Shown here in pieces: positions 54,362-63,484 of a stretch of DNA of 64,000 nt; the first letter of the stretch is position 1, and every line of letters starts with the position of its first letter. This stretch comes from Methanofollis fontis. Its GTDB lineage: Archaea > Halobacteriota > Methanomicrobia > Methanomicrobiales > Methanofollaceae. A program made the translations under genes and the position numbers. The stretch covers positions 434,001 to 498,000 of the forward strand of contig NZ_PGCL01000002.1 in assembly GCF_004297185.1 (NCBI RefSeq), in the 5' to 3' direction. The notes under the pieces were generated by a model, which searched no databases, was not told where the DNA came from, and worked only from the letters and a program-made list of their open reading frames with translations.

Positions 54362-54634
54362 GTGCAGAAGGAAGAATTGCTCCACTTGCATATGCTTCTT
54401 ATGCATATTAAGAAGTATTATGAAACGTCGACAGGAGACGAAATTTTTACCCCCGATTATGATGGTCTTGGTGTTTCCCCCGCCCACATCCACAAAAACA
54501 AAATCTCACACAAAAAAGCGATTCTTGCGCTCGGCGAAGATCTGATCCACCAGATACGGACGGCGCCCCACGCCCGGCAGGTGGAATTTACGCACAAAGC
54601 CACCCATAATGAGGGTATAGTGCAAGAACATTAA
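54362..54634 (+). CDS. UPF0058 family protein
   Basis: 90 residues. Opening MQKEELLHLHMLLMHIKKYYE and central VSPAHIHKNKISHKKAI match this small archaeal family of unknown function. Its histidine-rich helices suggest a metal site or a helical bundle. The GTG at 54362 sits behind a GGTGA ribosome site; the upstream ATG at 54335 is in the leader. Eight bases before elp3. Confidence 0.86.
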   Translation: MQKEELLHLHMLLMHIKKYYETSTGDEIFTPDYDGLGVSPAHIHKNKISHKKAILALGEDLIHQIRTAPHARQVEFTHKATHNEGIVQEH

Positions 54635-54640
54635 CACGGT

Positions 54641-56215
54641 ATGGACGAAACTGATCTCTACAGGGAGATCATCTCCCGCATCTCTTCTCAATCGTGCAGC
54701 CCTGCGGATCTCCAGCGTATCAAGATCGACGTCTGCCGGAAATACGGGGCCTCCACCCTCCCGAAAAATTCGGCGATTCTTGCAGCGGCCACACCCGAAG
54801 AGGCGGAGGCACTCAGATCGGTTTTGCTCGTGAAACCGACACGCACTCTCTCCGGGGTGGCCCCGATTGCGGTCATGACCTCACCGGCACCATGCCCGCA
54901 CGGTATCTGTCTCCCCTGTCCCGGCGGCCCGGAACACCCGTTCGGGTCTCCGCAGAGTTACACCGGACAGGAACCCGCCGCACTGCGAGGCACCCAGAAC
55001 GAGTATGATCCCTGCCGCATGGTGCAGGCCCGCCTCACCCAGCTGGAGGCCCTCGGTCATCATGTGGACAAGGCGGAGCTGATCGTGATGGGCGGGACGA
55101 TCACCGCACGCACCCGGGAGTACAGGGAGTGGTTCGTCACCTCCTGCATCCATGCGATGAACGAATACGGAACAGGTGGATGCAGCCCTCTTCCAGAGAA
55201 AGACGAGGTGTTTCACCGGAACGAAACGGCGGCGGTCCGTTGCATCGCCACCACATTCGAGACGCGCCCGGACTGGTGCCGGCGTGAGCATGTCATGGAC
55301 ATGCTTGATCTCGGGGTGACAAAGGTCGAACTCGGCGTCCAGCATACGGACGACGGCATTCTTGCATTTAACCGACGCGGCTGCACGGTGGAGGATGCCG
55401 TCGAGGCCAACCGGATCCTGCGGGACACCGGGATCAAGGTGGGCTTCCATGTCATGCCGAACCTTCCCTCGAGCACCCTCGAGGCAGATCAGGAGATGTT
55501 TTCGACTATCTTTGCCGACGAGCGCTTCAGGCCGGACTTTTTGAAGATCTATCCAACGCTTGTCACTCCGGGTTCGGCGATCGAGGATCTCTGGCGGCGC
55601 GGTGACTATGCACCCTATAACGAGGACGACCTGATCGGGTTGATCGCATATGCAAAGTCCCTCCTGCCTGAATATGTCCGCCTTCAGCGGGTGCAGCGCG
55701 ACATTCCGGCCCGCCTCATCGTGGCCGGTTCCCGTCATTCGAATTTCCGCCAGCTGGCACAGGAACGCCTGCAGGCAGGGGGCGGGATGTGCCGGTGCAT
55801 CAGGTGCCGGGAGGCGGGACGGCGCACCGCCGGTGCCGCACCTGCACTGCAGGATCTGGTCTATCGGGCATGCAATGGTGAGGAGCACTTCATCCAGGCG
55901 GCCGCCGGCGATGCACTCATCGGTTTTGCACGCCTCCGTTTCCCTTCAGAGGTGATCAGGCCCGAACTGGAGGATGCTGCACTCCTCAGGGAACTCCATG
56001 TCTATGGGATGATGGTGCGTCTCGGGAAACAGGGAAGCGGCGGCGAATATCAGCACCGGCGTTATGGATCCCTTCTTCTCACCCGTGCCGAGGAGACGGC
56101 GGCCGCGGCGGGCTATACCCGGATGGCGGTCAATAGCGGTATCGGGGTCCGCCCCTATTACCGGGGGCAGGGCTATTGCCGTGAAGGCCCATACATGGTG
56201 AAGAGGATATCATGA
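54641..56215 (+). CDS. elp3: Elp3-type tRNA uridine(34) carboxymethyl-synthase
   Basis: 524 residues. Radical-SAM domain with Fe-S cysteines in CPHGICLPCPGG (~87-98) and the nearby GQEPAALRG. C-terminal acetyl-CoA-binding GNAT-like domain (YGSLLLTRAEETAAAAGYTRMAV, YYRGQGYCREGPYMVKRI). Adds the cm5 group at wobble uridine of tRNA using acetyl-CoA. Archaeal Elp3 works alone, without the other Elongator subunits. Its stop overlaps priS by 4 bases. Confidence 0.96.
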   Translation: MDETDLYREIISRISSQSCSPADLQRIKIDVCRKYGASTLPKNSAILAAATPEEAEALRSVLLVKPTRTLSGVAPIAVMTSPAPCPHGICLPCPGGPEHPFGSPQSYTGQEPAALRGTQNEYDPCRMVQARLTQLEALGHHVDKAELIVMGGTITARTREYREWFVTSCIHAMNEYGTGGCSPLPEKDEVFHRNETAAVRCIATTFETRPDWCRREHVMDMLDLGVTKVELGVQHTDDGILAFNRRGCTVEDAVEANRILRDTGIKVGFHVMPNLPSSTLEADQEMFSTIFADERFRPDFLKIYPTLVTPGSAIEDLWRRGDYAPYNEDDLIGLIAYAKSLLPEYVRLQRVQRDIPARLIVAGSRHSNFRQLAQERLQAGGGMCRCIRCREAGRRTAGAAPALQDLVYRACNGEEHFIQAAAGDALIGFARLRFPSEVIRPELEDAALLRELHVYGMMVRLGKQGSGGEYQHRRYGSLLLTRAEETAAAAGYTRMAVNSGIGVRPYYRGQGYCREGPYMVKRIS

Positions 56216-57357
56216 AACCCGCAACCCTCGAATTCGTCAGGCAGCGCTTCGGTTCCTATTATCATCAGGGACATCTTGCCGTCCCGCCGGCGCTGCAGCA
56301 GCGCGAATGGGGGTTCATCTTCTTTGATGCACATCCGGCGGTCAGGATGCGCAGGCACCTCGGGTTCACCGACAGGGAGGAATGCCTGAGTTATGTCAGA
56401 TCGATGGTGCCGGCGCATGCCTACTATTCCACGGCGCATTACACCAATCCAGGTGCCGCCACGATGGGCGAGAAGGGATGGAGCGGTGCCGATCTGATCT
56501 TTGATATCGACGCCGACCATCTCTTCACCGACCTGAAGGGGATCACCTACGACCTGATGCTGGCGCGGGCAAAGGATGAAACGGAGAAGCTCCTCTCGAT
56601 GCTGACTGAGGAACTCGGTTTTTCGCGGCGGACGATCACGCTGGTCTTCTCCGGGGGGCGGGGCTACCACGTCCATGTGAGGGACAACCGGGTGCTGGCA
56701 TGGGGGAGCGGTGAACGGCGAGAGGTCGTTGACTATGTCTGCGGAACCGGGATCGAACCCCAGTATCTGCTCTCGGCCGGACATGGTGGCGGATGGCAGA
56801 AACGGTTTGTTTCGGCGATGGAGGAGTACGCCGCATCCCTCATGGAGGGGGGCGAGGCAGCGGCGCGGAAAAAACTCTGCTCCCTGGAGGGTGTTGGAAA
56901 AACCTATGCCGACAGGTTCCTCTCCGCACTCATGGCTGCTGACACAGACTTCAGGAGGGGAGAGGTGCCACAGGCAGTCCTGGCCTCGCCGGCCATGCGT
57001 GCCCTTCTCTCCCATGACGGGGGGGAGGTTTTCACCCTCCTGAAGGCGAAGGGGGCGGCGGTTGACGAACCGGTATCCACCGACATAAAACGGTTGATCC
57101 GGATGCCAACCTCCCTCCACGGCGGCAGCGGCCTTCGGGTCGTTGAAATACCCCTGAAGGAATTTTCAGCCTTTGATCCCCTCATCGATGCGGTGGTCTT
57201 CGGCGACCGAACCATAAAGGTCGATGCCGCCTTCAATCTGACGGTGCCGATGCTCGGGAATACTTATGACCTGAAAAAAGGGGCGAACACCGTCCCCGAG
57301 GCGCTCGCGGTCTACCTCTGCTGCCGCGGGATCGGGGAGATCGGGGGTGGTGCCTGA
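56212..57357 (+). CDS. priS: DNA primase catalytic subunit
   Basis: 381 residues, archaeal/eukaryotic primase small subunit. Catalytic acids in DLIFDIDADHLF (~97-108), nucleotide-binding FSGGRGYHVHV near 145, and RLIRMPTSLHGGSGLRV in the C-terminal part. Synthesises primers for replication with the large subunit PriL, which is not encoded in this window. Lies between elp3 and a GINS gene in one tight operon. Confidence 0.96.
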   Translation: MKPATLEFVRQRFGSYYHQGHLAVPPALQQREWGFIFFDAHPAVRMRRHLGFTDREECLSYVRSMVPAHAYYSTAHYTNPGAATMGEKGWSGADLIFDIDADHLFTDLKGITYDLMLARAKDETEKLLSMLTEELGFSRRTITLVFSGGRGYHVHVRDNRVLAWGSGERREVVDYVCGTGIEPQYLLSAGHGGGWQKRFVSAMEEYAASLMEGGEAAARKKLCSLEGVGKTYADRFLSALMAADTDFRRGEVPQAVLASPAMRALLSHDGGEVFTLLKAKGAAVDEPVSTDIKRLIRMPTSLHGGSGLRVVEIPLKEFSAFDPLIDAVVFGDRTIKVDAAFNLTVPMLGNTYDLKKGANTVPEALAVYLCCRGIGEIGGGA

Positions 57358-58074
57358 ATGGACCTTGACGATCTCCGGATCATTGTCTGGAACGAACGGG
57401 AGAGCGGGAAACTCTCCGACATTCCACCGGACCTCTTCTCCAGCGCACGGAGAGCCCTCGAAGAGATCGAAGGTGAGATCCAGGGGATCGCCGATCCCTT
57501 CTCCGAGGAGGGCGCCGTCCTGCAGGACCGCTACCACAGCATCAGGGAGACGCTGGCCACCATCGTCAAACTCCGCCTGAAGAAGATCCTCCGTCTCGCC
57601 GAGGCGCAGATCGAAGGCGGATACATCGACCGGGAAGAGTTGAAACAGATGAACGCCCAGGAGCACGGGATGTTCGAGGCCGTCTGCCGGGAGATCGGGG
57701 ACTGCCGACAGGCGCTCGTCGACGGTGTCCTCCTGGAACGGGCGGTCCCCCCCCCGGCAGCGCACCCTGTTCCGGTCTGCGAAGAGGAACCATGCGAACC
57801 GGCGGAGGAGGACGGCGGAGAGGACGAGATTGCAGCACTCATCGACGAAGCATTCTCAAAAAGCATTCCTGACAGCGAGATCCCCTCCCGGGCGCCCCCT
57901 GCCGAAGGAGGCGCCATATCGATCGTTCTTGTGAACGAGGCGCTGCCAGCGTTCATGGGTCTGGACGGGCGCACCTATGCTCTGGAGGCCGGCGACCTCG
58001 TCACCCTCCCAAAGGAGAACGCCGGCGTGCTCTGTGAGCGCAACATAGCCTTAAATATAAGGCTTATCAAATAA
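57358..58074 (+). CDS. GINS complex subunit (Gins51 type)
   Basis: 238 residues. Helical A-domain at the N-terminus (~1-120), a variable acidic linker (~125-185), and a C-terminal B-domain (IVLVNEALPAFMGLDGRTYALEAGDLVTLPKENAGVL). The A-then-B order is that of archaeal Gins51 (Sld5/Psf1-like). Part of the CMG helicase in replication. Starts directly after the priS stop, a classic archaeal pairing. Confidence 0.92.
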   Translation: MDLDDLRIIVWNERESGKLSDIPPDLFSSARRALEEIEGEIQGIADPFSEEGAVLQDRYHSIRETLATIVKLRLKKILRLAEAQIEGGYIDREELKQMNAQEHGMFEAVCREIGDCRQALVDGVLLERAVPPPAAHPVPVCEEEPCEPAEEDGGEDEIAALIDEAFSKSIPDSEIPSRAPPAEGGAISIVLVNEALPAFMGLDGRTYALEAGDLVTLPKENAGVLCERNIALNIRLIK

Positions 58075-58199
58075 TACAGGTATTCGGGAGATAGGTGCCG
58101 GAGGGCTGGGCCGGGAAAAATACGGCAAATATGGCCGGATATTCCCGGTCCATGGATGATGATTCCTCTTCCGGCACTGCCGCTCAGGCCCGCACCGGG

Positions 58200-58208
58200 C
58201 ATAAAATT
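58200..58208 (+). promoter_or_regulatory. TATA box for the L44e operon
   Basis: CATAAAATT, 21-29 bases before the L44e ATG at 58229. Confidence 0.5.
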
Positions 58209-58228
58209 CATCGTGAGGGGCTTATTTC

Positions 58229-58507
58229 ATGAAGATGCCAGCAAAATTCAGGGCCTACTGCCCGTACTGCAGAACGCACGAAACGCACGAGGTTGAGAAG
58301 GTGAAAAAGGGGCGGGTCAACCACCTCCACTGGATCGACCGGCAGAAGGCACGGAGAGGCAAAGTGGGCAACATGGGCAAGTTCTCCAAGGTGCCCGGCG
58401 GTGACAAGCCGACCAAGCGGGTCAACATCAGGTACCGCTGCACCAAGTGCGGCAAGGCACACCTGCGCGCGGGCTGGAGAGCAGGCAAGTTTGAAATTGT
58501 GGAGTGA
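58229..58507 (+). CDS. rpl44e: 50S ribosomal protein L44e
   Basis: 92 residues, zinc-binding. CPYC near the N-terminus (~11-14) and CTKC near 71-74 give the four-cysteine site; the basic stretch between, with [12 protein letters not shown], contacts 23S rRNA. Heads a translation operon with S27e, aIF2-alpha, Nop10 and a PAC2 protein. Confidence 0.97.
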   Translation: MKMPAKFRAYCPYCRTHETHEVEKVKKGRVNHLHWIDRQKARRGKVGNMGKFSKVPGGDKPTKRVNIRYRCTKCGKAHLRAGWRAGKFEIVE

Positions 58508-58513
58508 GAGAAG

Positions 58514-58702
58514 ATGGTACGTCAGCACCGTGAGAATAGGAGCAGTTTTTACAGGGTGAAGTGCCCGGACTGCGAGAACGAACAGGTGATCTTTGAGAAG
58601 GCGTGTACGGTCGTTGACTGTGCAGTCTGTGGACATGTGCTTGCCGAACCGACGGGTGGAAAGGCCCAGATCAAGGCCGAGATCAAGGCAGAACTCCAGT
58701 GA
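58514..58702 (+). CDS. rps27e: 30S ribosomal protein S27e
   Basis: 62 residues. Zinc ribbon with CPDC (~17-20) and CAVCG (~36-40), the typical FYRVKCPDCENEQVIFEKA start. Six bases after L44e; the two are almost always neighbours in archaea. Confidence 0.97.
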   Translation: MVRQHRENRSSFYRVKCPDCENEQVIFEKACTVVDCAVCGHVLAEPTGGKAQIKAEIKAELQ

Positions 58703-58711
58703 GATAGTCAG

Positions 58712-59500
58712 ATGCACGAAATAAATGAATGGCCGGAGGAAGGCGAACTCGTCGTCTGTACGGTGGAGGACGTCAAAGACTTCGTGGCATTTGTGCGTCT
58801 GGACGAATACGAGAACAAGAAAGGGCTCATCCACATCTCCGAGATCGCCACCGGCTGGATCAAATACATCCGAGATTTTGTCCGAGAAGGGCAGAAGATC
58901 GTCTGCAAGGTGCTCTCTGTCGATGAGAACCGCGGGCATATCGATCTCTCGCTGAAGGACGTCAACGACCACCAGCGCCGTGAAAAGATCCATGAGTGGA
59001 AGAGTGAACAGAAGGCCGAGAAGTGGATCGGATTTGTTGCCGAGGGCACGGGTGCCAGTTCACAAGAGATAAAAGAGGCCTTTTATTCCAATTTTGGGCT
59101 CCTTTATCCGGCATTTGAGGAGATCGTCACCAGCGGCGATGCAGCGCTGAAGCGGTTCAGTTTTTCAAAGAAGGTGAACGATGCCCTGAAGACCGTCGCA
59201 TCCGAGAATGTCAAGATCCCGAAGGTGACGATCACCGGCAGCCTTATTCTCACCTCAACACAGCCCGATGGGGTGAACATCATCCGCCGCGCTCTGAGGA
59301 GTGCACAGCCAAAGATCGACGATGTCGAGATTGAATTGACCTACCTTGGCGCCCCGAATTACCGGATCAAGGTAACGGCACCGGACTATAAGCGCGCTGA
59401 ACGGGCCATTGAGAAGGCGTCAAAGGCGGCGATCGGCGTTATGGAGCGGGCGGGCGATTCCGGCCGGTTTGTCCGGAAACAGAAGGCCAAAAACGCATGA
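58712..59500 (+). CDS. eif2a: Translation initiation factor aIF2 alpha subunit
   Basis: 262 residues. N-terminal S1 OB domain ([41 protein letters not shown]), helical middle domain and a C-terminal alpha-beta domain ([26 protein letters not shown]). With the beta and gamma chains it delivers initiator Met-tRNA to the small subunit. Part of the L44e operon; the stop overlaps nop10 by 4 bases. Confidence 0.96.
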   Translation: MHEINEWPEEGELVVCTVEDVKDFVAFVRLDEYENKKGLIHISEIATGWIKYIRDFVREGQKIVCKVLSVDENRGHIDLSLKDVNDHQRREKIHEWKSEQKAEKWIGFVAEGTGASSQEIKEAFYSNFGLLYPAFEEIVTSGDAALKRFSFSKKVNDALKTVASENVKIPKVTITGSLILTSTQPDGVNIIRRALRSAQPKIDDVEIELTYLGAPNYRIKVTAPDYKRAERAIEKASKAAIGVMERAGDSGRFVRKQKAKNA

Positions 59501-59658
59501 GCGGCCGGATTCGCTACTGCAGCCGCGACAGACGCTACACCCTTTTTTCCCGCTGTCCGATCTGCGGTGCACCGACCCACAGTGCCCATCCGGCGCGGTT
59601 TTCCCCCGAGGATCGATATGGCAGGTACAGGAGAGAGGCGAAACGATGGATGACATAG
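59497..59658 (+). CDS. nop10: Nop10, box H/ACA RNP protein
   Basis: 53 residues: [18 protein letters not shown], then CPICG and [18 protein letters not shown]. The two CxxC-like cysteine groups (C8, C20, C23) partly conserve the zinc site. Supports Cbf5-guided pseudouridylation of rRNA. Short, but clearly placed: it overlaps the aIF2-alpha stop by 4 bases (ATGA) and the following PAC2 start by 13 bases. Confidence 0.94.
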   Translation: MSGRIRYCSRDRRYTLFSRCPICGAPTHSAHPARFSPEDRYGRYRREAKRWMT

Positions 59659-60389
59659 AGATTGAATTTTTCACCGATGATGAGTTACATGCCGACATCC
59701 TGATCGAAGGTCTGCCTGGCATCGGTCAGGTCGGCAAACTTGTCGTCGAGCATATGATCCAGGAGCTGAAGGCAGAACAGGTGGTCGGGATCACCTCGAT
59801 ATTCTTCCCCCCACAGGTGCTCATCGAACCAGGAGGAGTTGTCCGCCTCCCGGACAACGGCATCTACCTCTGGAAGGGACCGGAACGCTCGATCGCCTTT
59901 CTGATCGGCGATTTCCAGAGCACCTCAAACGAAGGGCACTATCTCCTCTGCGACGCCTATCTCGATGTGGCCGAAGAGCTCGGTGTAAAACGGGTCTATA
60001 CACTCGGGGGCTATGGTGTCGGCCAGATTATCGAGGAACCCCGCGTGCTCGGGGCGGCGAATACTGATAACCTGATCGATGAGATTCGGGAGGCAGGAGG
60101 GGTAATGACCGGCGACGAACCGGGCGGAATCGTCGGTGCCTCGGGACTGCTCCTCGGGCTTGCGGCACAGCGCGGAATTGACGGCATCTGCCTGATGGGA
60201 GAGACACCCGGTTATGTCGTCGATCCGAAGAGTGCGGGGGTGGTGCTTGACGTTCTCTGCCGCCTACTGAACATTGAGATCGACGCCACCCGCCTAGAGG
60301 AGCACGCTGCCGAGATGGAACGGATCCTGGCAAAGTACCAGGAGGCCGAGAAAGGGAAGGAAGAGGATTCCCTTACCTATATCGGCTGA
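59646..60389 (+). CDS. Proteasome assembly chaperone (PAC2) family protein, copy 2
   Basis: 247 residues. [21 protein letters not shown] at the N-terminus, then [47 protein letters not shown] and a charged C-terminal helix. Same fold as the PAC2 at 21216 but in the conserved translation operon after Nop10, its usual archaeal place. Start ATG 59646 sits inside the nop10 3' end. Confidence 0.92.
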   Translation: MDDIEIEFFTDDELHADILIEGLPGIGQVGKLVVEHMIQELKAEQVVGITSIFFPPQVLIEPGGVVRLPDNGIYLWKGPERSIAFLIGDFQSTSNEGHYLLCDAYLDVAEELGVKRVYTLGGYGVGQIIEEPRVLGAANTDNLIDEIREAGGVMTGDEPGGIVGASGLLLGLAAQRGIDGICLMGETPGYVVDPKSAGVVLDVLCRLLNIEIDATRLEEHAAEMERILAKYQEAEKGKEEDSLTYIG

Positions 60390-60390
60390 A

Positions 60391-61509
60391 ATGAACTTTT
60401 TTGCCGATCTCCATATCCATTCACCCTTTTCAATGGCGACCTCACCGTCGCTGGCCCCGGAAACAGTGTGCGATGCCGCAGAGATGAAGGGGCTCTCGGT
60501 CGTCGGCAGCGGGGACGCACTTCACCCCAAATGGCGGCATGCCTGGGAAAATTTTGAGAATCAGACATCGGTTGTCGTCCTCCCGACCGCCGAAGTAGAG
60601 GGGGCGGGACGGATCCACCACCTCATCCTGATGGAGGATTTCTCCTGCTTCGAAGAACTCGCCACCATCTTCAGCCCCCATTCCCGGGACCTGCTGAACG
60701 GAGGGAGACCGCATCTCCGTCTCGACGGGCAGGAGATCGCCGCTGCCGTCCATGATCTCGGCGGTCTGATCGGTCCGGCGCACGCCTTCACGCCGTGGAC
60801 GTCCCTGTATGCGTCCCACGACTCAGTCGCATCATGCTATGGCGATGAGGCGATCGACTTCCTCGAACTCGGTCTTTCGGCCGATTCCTCATATGGATCG
60901 GGCATTGCCGAACTCCAGGACGTGGTCTTTCTCTCAAACTCGGATGCCCATTCGGCGCACCCGGCAAAGATCGGTCGGGAGTTCAATCAGATCAGGCTAA
61001 AGAACCTCTCCCCAGGCGCCGCCTTCGATGCGGTGCGGCGCGGCAACGTCAGCATGAACGCCGGTTTCTTCCCGGAGGAGGGAAAGTACAACCGGACGGC
61101 CTGCACGCGATGCTACCGGCACTATCATCTCGATGAGGCGGAGAGAGCAGGGTGGAGGTGCCCGGAGGACGGCGGACAGATCAAGAAGGGTGTCGCCGAT
61201 CGTGCGGCAGAACTTGGCGGCATGGGCGATCCCGCGGAGCGACCCCCCTACTACCATATTATCCCGCTCTGTGAGATCATCAGGGTGGTGACTGGTGCGT
61301 CATCAACCCTGACCAGAAAGGTCGATCAGCGTTATCGACGGATACTAGAGTTTCTCGGCCCCGAGATCCCGGTCCTGGTCGAGACCGCCATCGACGAGAT
61401 TGCCACCGTCGATCCGGAAGTCGCTGCGGCGGTCGGCGCCTTCAGGGCAGGGACGGTTCACCTCGTTCCCGGCGGCGGGGGACGCTACGGCACGTTCACC
61501 CTTCCGTAA
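60391..61509 (+). CDS. Endonuclease Q (TIGR00375 family)
   Basis: 372 residues. PHP-type metal nuclease domain (NFFADLHIHSPFSMATS with DLHIHS; later GSGDALHP, NSDAHSAHPAKIG) followed by a zinc finger (CTRCYRHYH, CPEDGG) and a helix-hairpin-like C-terminus. Archaeal EndoQ cleaves 5' of uracil, hypoxanthine or abasic sites in DNA, starting repair of deaminated bases. One base after PAC2. Confidence 0.93.
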   Translation: MNFFADLHIHSPFSMATSPSLAPETVCDAAEMKGLSVVGSGDALHPKWRHAWENFENQTSVVVLPTAEVEGAGRIHHLILMEDFSCFEELATIFSPHSRDLLNGGRPHLRLDGQEIAAAVHDLGGLIGPAHAFTPWTSLYASHDSVASCYGDEAIDFLELGLSADSSYGSGIAELQDVVFLSNSDAHSAHPAKIGREFNQIRLKNLSPGAAFDAVRRGNVSMNAGFFPEEGKYNRTACTRCYRHYHLDEAERAGWRCPEDGGQIKKGVADRAAELGGMGDPAERPPYYHIIPLCEIIRVVTGASSTLTRKVDQRYRRILEFLGPEIPVLVETAIDEIATVDPEVAAAVGAFRAGTVHLVPGGGGRYGTFTLP

Positions 61510-61567
61510 TGCGCTCATATCCACCCCCGACACCAGGCTGAAACGTGAACGGTTATGATAACCCATC

Positions 61568-61574
61568 TTTTTTT
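61568..61574 (+). terminator. Oligo-T terminator after the translation/EndoQ operon
   Basis: Seven T about 58 bases after the EndoQ stop. Confidence 0.45.
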
Positions 61575-61743
61575 AGCCATTTAATGAAATACGCCCGGAA
61601 ATGCGATCTGCACCCGGGGAGTATCGCTCTCTCCCGTTCATAGAAATTCGGGAAGAGAATCAGAGGTTAATGACATAATCTAAACGACTGCGGCCCGGAG
61701 GAGAAGATAAGATTAATGGACGGGCGGTATAATAGTGAGTATA

Positions 61744-61923
61744 ATGCTCAATATTCACCGGGAGATATGTGGCTACTGCGGCGCCTGTGTATCGGTCTGC
61801 CCGGAGGGGGCCCTCGAACTGATCGATGCATGGCTGAGTGTCGATGAAAGCCTCTGCATCGCCTGTGGAATCTGCACAAAGGCCTGCCCCCTCGGAGCCC
61901 TGGAGGTGACGGATGAAGAGTGA
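61744..61923 (+). CDS. 2x[4Fe-4S] ferredoxin
   Basis: 59 residues with [16 protein letters not shown] (~10-25) and [16 protein letters not shown] (~38-53). Overlaps the geranylgeranyl reductase start by 11 bases, so it is the probable electron donor for double-bond reduction in lipid side chains. ATG 61744 is preferred; a GTG at 61735 would add three residues. Confidence 0.94.
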   Translation: MLNIHREICGYCGACVSVCPEGALELIDAWLSVDESLCIACGICTKACPLGALEVTDEE

Positions 61924-63109
61924 CTACGACATTCTGGTCATCGGCGGGGGCCCAGGCGGCGCCCTTGCCGCATGGACCGCCGCACGATCCGGATGCACCG
62001 TCTGTCTCATCGAAAAACGGCCCGCAATCGGCGTTCCGGTGCGCTGTGCCGAGGGTGTCGGAAAAGAGCTCCTCAGGGAGTATATGGATCCCGATCCACG
62101 CTGGATCTCCGCGGACATCAGGCGGGCCCGGATCGTCGCCCCGGACGGTACGGCTGTCGAACTCGATGAGAGAAAGGCCGGTGCCGAAGTGGGATATGTG
62201 CTTGACCGGAAGATCTTTGACCGCGAACTGGTCTGGAAGGCCTCCGAGGCGGGTGCCGACGTTTTTGTGAAAACCCGTGCAGTCGCACCGATCATCGAAG
62301 AAGGAGTTGTGAAGGGTGCAACCGTCGAGTTTTGCGGTGAGAGAAAGGATATCCGGGCGAAGGTAACGATCGCCGCCGACGGTGTTGAGTCGAAGTTTGC
62401 CCGCTGGTGCGGCATCGACACCACCGTACCGCTCAGGGAGATGATGAGCTGCATCCAGTACCTCGTGACCGACATCGACATCGACCCGCACTCCAACGAC
62501 TTCTATCTCGGTTCCGATGTCGCCCCAGAGGGCTACCTCTGGGTGTTTGCCAAGGGTGAACGGAGCGCCAACATCGGCATCGGGATCCCTGCGTCAAAGA
62601 ACCGTCCCGAAATGCGGGCTAAGCACTACCTCAACCGGTTTATGAAGGAACACTATCCGGACGGCAAGATCATCGAGTGTATATTTGGCGGGGATCCGGT
62701 CTGCAGGCCCCTCCCCTGCACGGTCTCCGACGGACTGATGATCATCGGCGATGCGGCCAGGGTCGTCGATCCCATCACCGGCGGCGGCATTGGCAATGCG
62801 ATGTACACCGGCAGACTCGCAGCAGAGATTGCGGCACGTGCGATCTCAGCGGGCGACACCTCAAAAGAGGCATTGATGCCGTATGATACGGAATGGCGCA
62901 CATCAAAGATGGGCAAAACACTCGAACGCAATTATAAGGTCAAGGAGTTTTTCATCACCCTCAACGACGAGAAACTGAATGATCTCGCACGCTCCATTGA
63001 GGGGATCAACTTCAGCGACATCACGGTCATGGGTCTGCTCACCGAGATCATCAAGAGAAACCCGAAGATGCTCATTGAACTGAAGGGACTGACGAACGCC
63101 CTCAAGTGA
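61913..63109 (+). CDS. Digeranylgeranylglycerophospholipid reductase
   Basis: 398 residues, FAD-dependent geranylgeranyl reductase family. Rossmann [17 protein letters not shown] (~10-26), [11 protein letters not shown] substrate/FAD region, [19 protein letters not shown] and [16 protein letters not shown]. Saturates archaeal ether-lipid isoprenoid chains. Paired with the preceding ferredoxin, which likely provides the electrons. Confidence 0.94.
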   Translation: MKSDYDILVIGGGPGGALAAWTAARSGCTVCLIEKRPAIGVPVRCAEGVGKELLREYMDPDPRWISADIRRARIVAPDGTAVELDERKAGAEVGYVLDRKIFDRELVWKASEAGADVFVKTRAVAPIIEEGVVKGATVEFCGERKDIRAKVTIAADGVESKFARWCGIDTTVPLREMMSCIQYLVTDIDIDPHSNDFYLGSDVAPEGYLWVFAKGERSANIGIGIPASKNRPEMRAKHYLNRFMKEHYPDGKIIECIFGGDPVCRPLPCTVSDGLMIIGDAARVVDPITGGGIGNAMYTGRLAAEIAARAISAGDTSKEALMPYDTEWRTSKMGKTLERNYKVKEFFITLNDEKLNDLARSIEGINFSDITVMGLLTEIIKRNPKMLIELKGLTNALK

Positions 63110-63484
63110 ACAGAGCAGGTTCGGATGAATCGCACAGGAATGTGAGATTCAGGTAAATAGGATAAACCCGGAAGTATAGACCCCTTCAATTCTTCATTTC
63201 TTTTTCATGCTCTCCGGTGGGTGGGGGTTACCCTGTTCACGATTCTATGACGTCCGGATGCTCATCTCATCATCGAACAATCCTCCTCCAGCAATAGTAT
63301 GTCAGGACACCCGTCCCGAAATTCGTTGCATTGACTTCACTTAGGCCAATAGATTGGAATTTAGAGGCATTATCCGAAATAAAAAGGGTAAGAGGGACGC
63401 TGAGGGGTGAAAATCAGGAGGGGGCTAATATTAATATTCAGTACGCACCCACGTGCTGATCTGACATGAGCAGGGGGGTACTAC
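63110..63484. other. 375-base intergenic region
   Basis: No gene supported on either strand. The last 60 bases hold a TATA-like AATATTAATATT palindrome (63427-63438) and a GGGGGG ribosome site near 63472, serving the following gene. Confidence 0.6.
63427..63438 (+). promoter_or_regulatory. TATA-like palindrome before the secreted protein gene
   Basis: AATATTAATATT, about 47-58 bases before GTG 63485. Confidence 0.4.
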
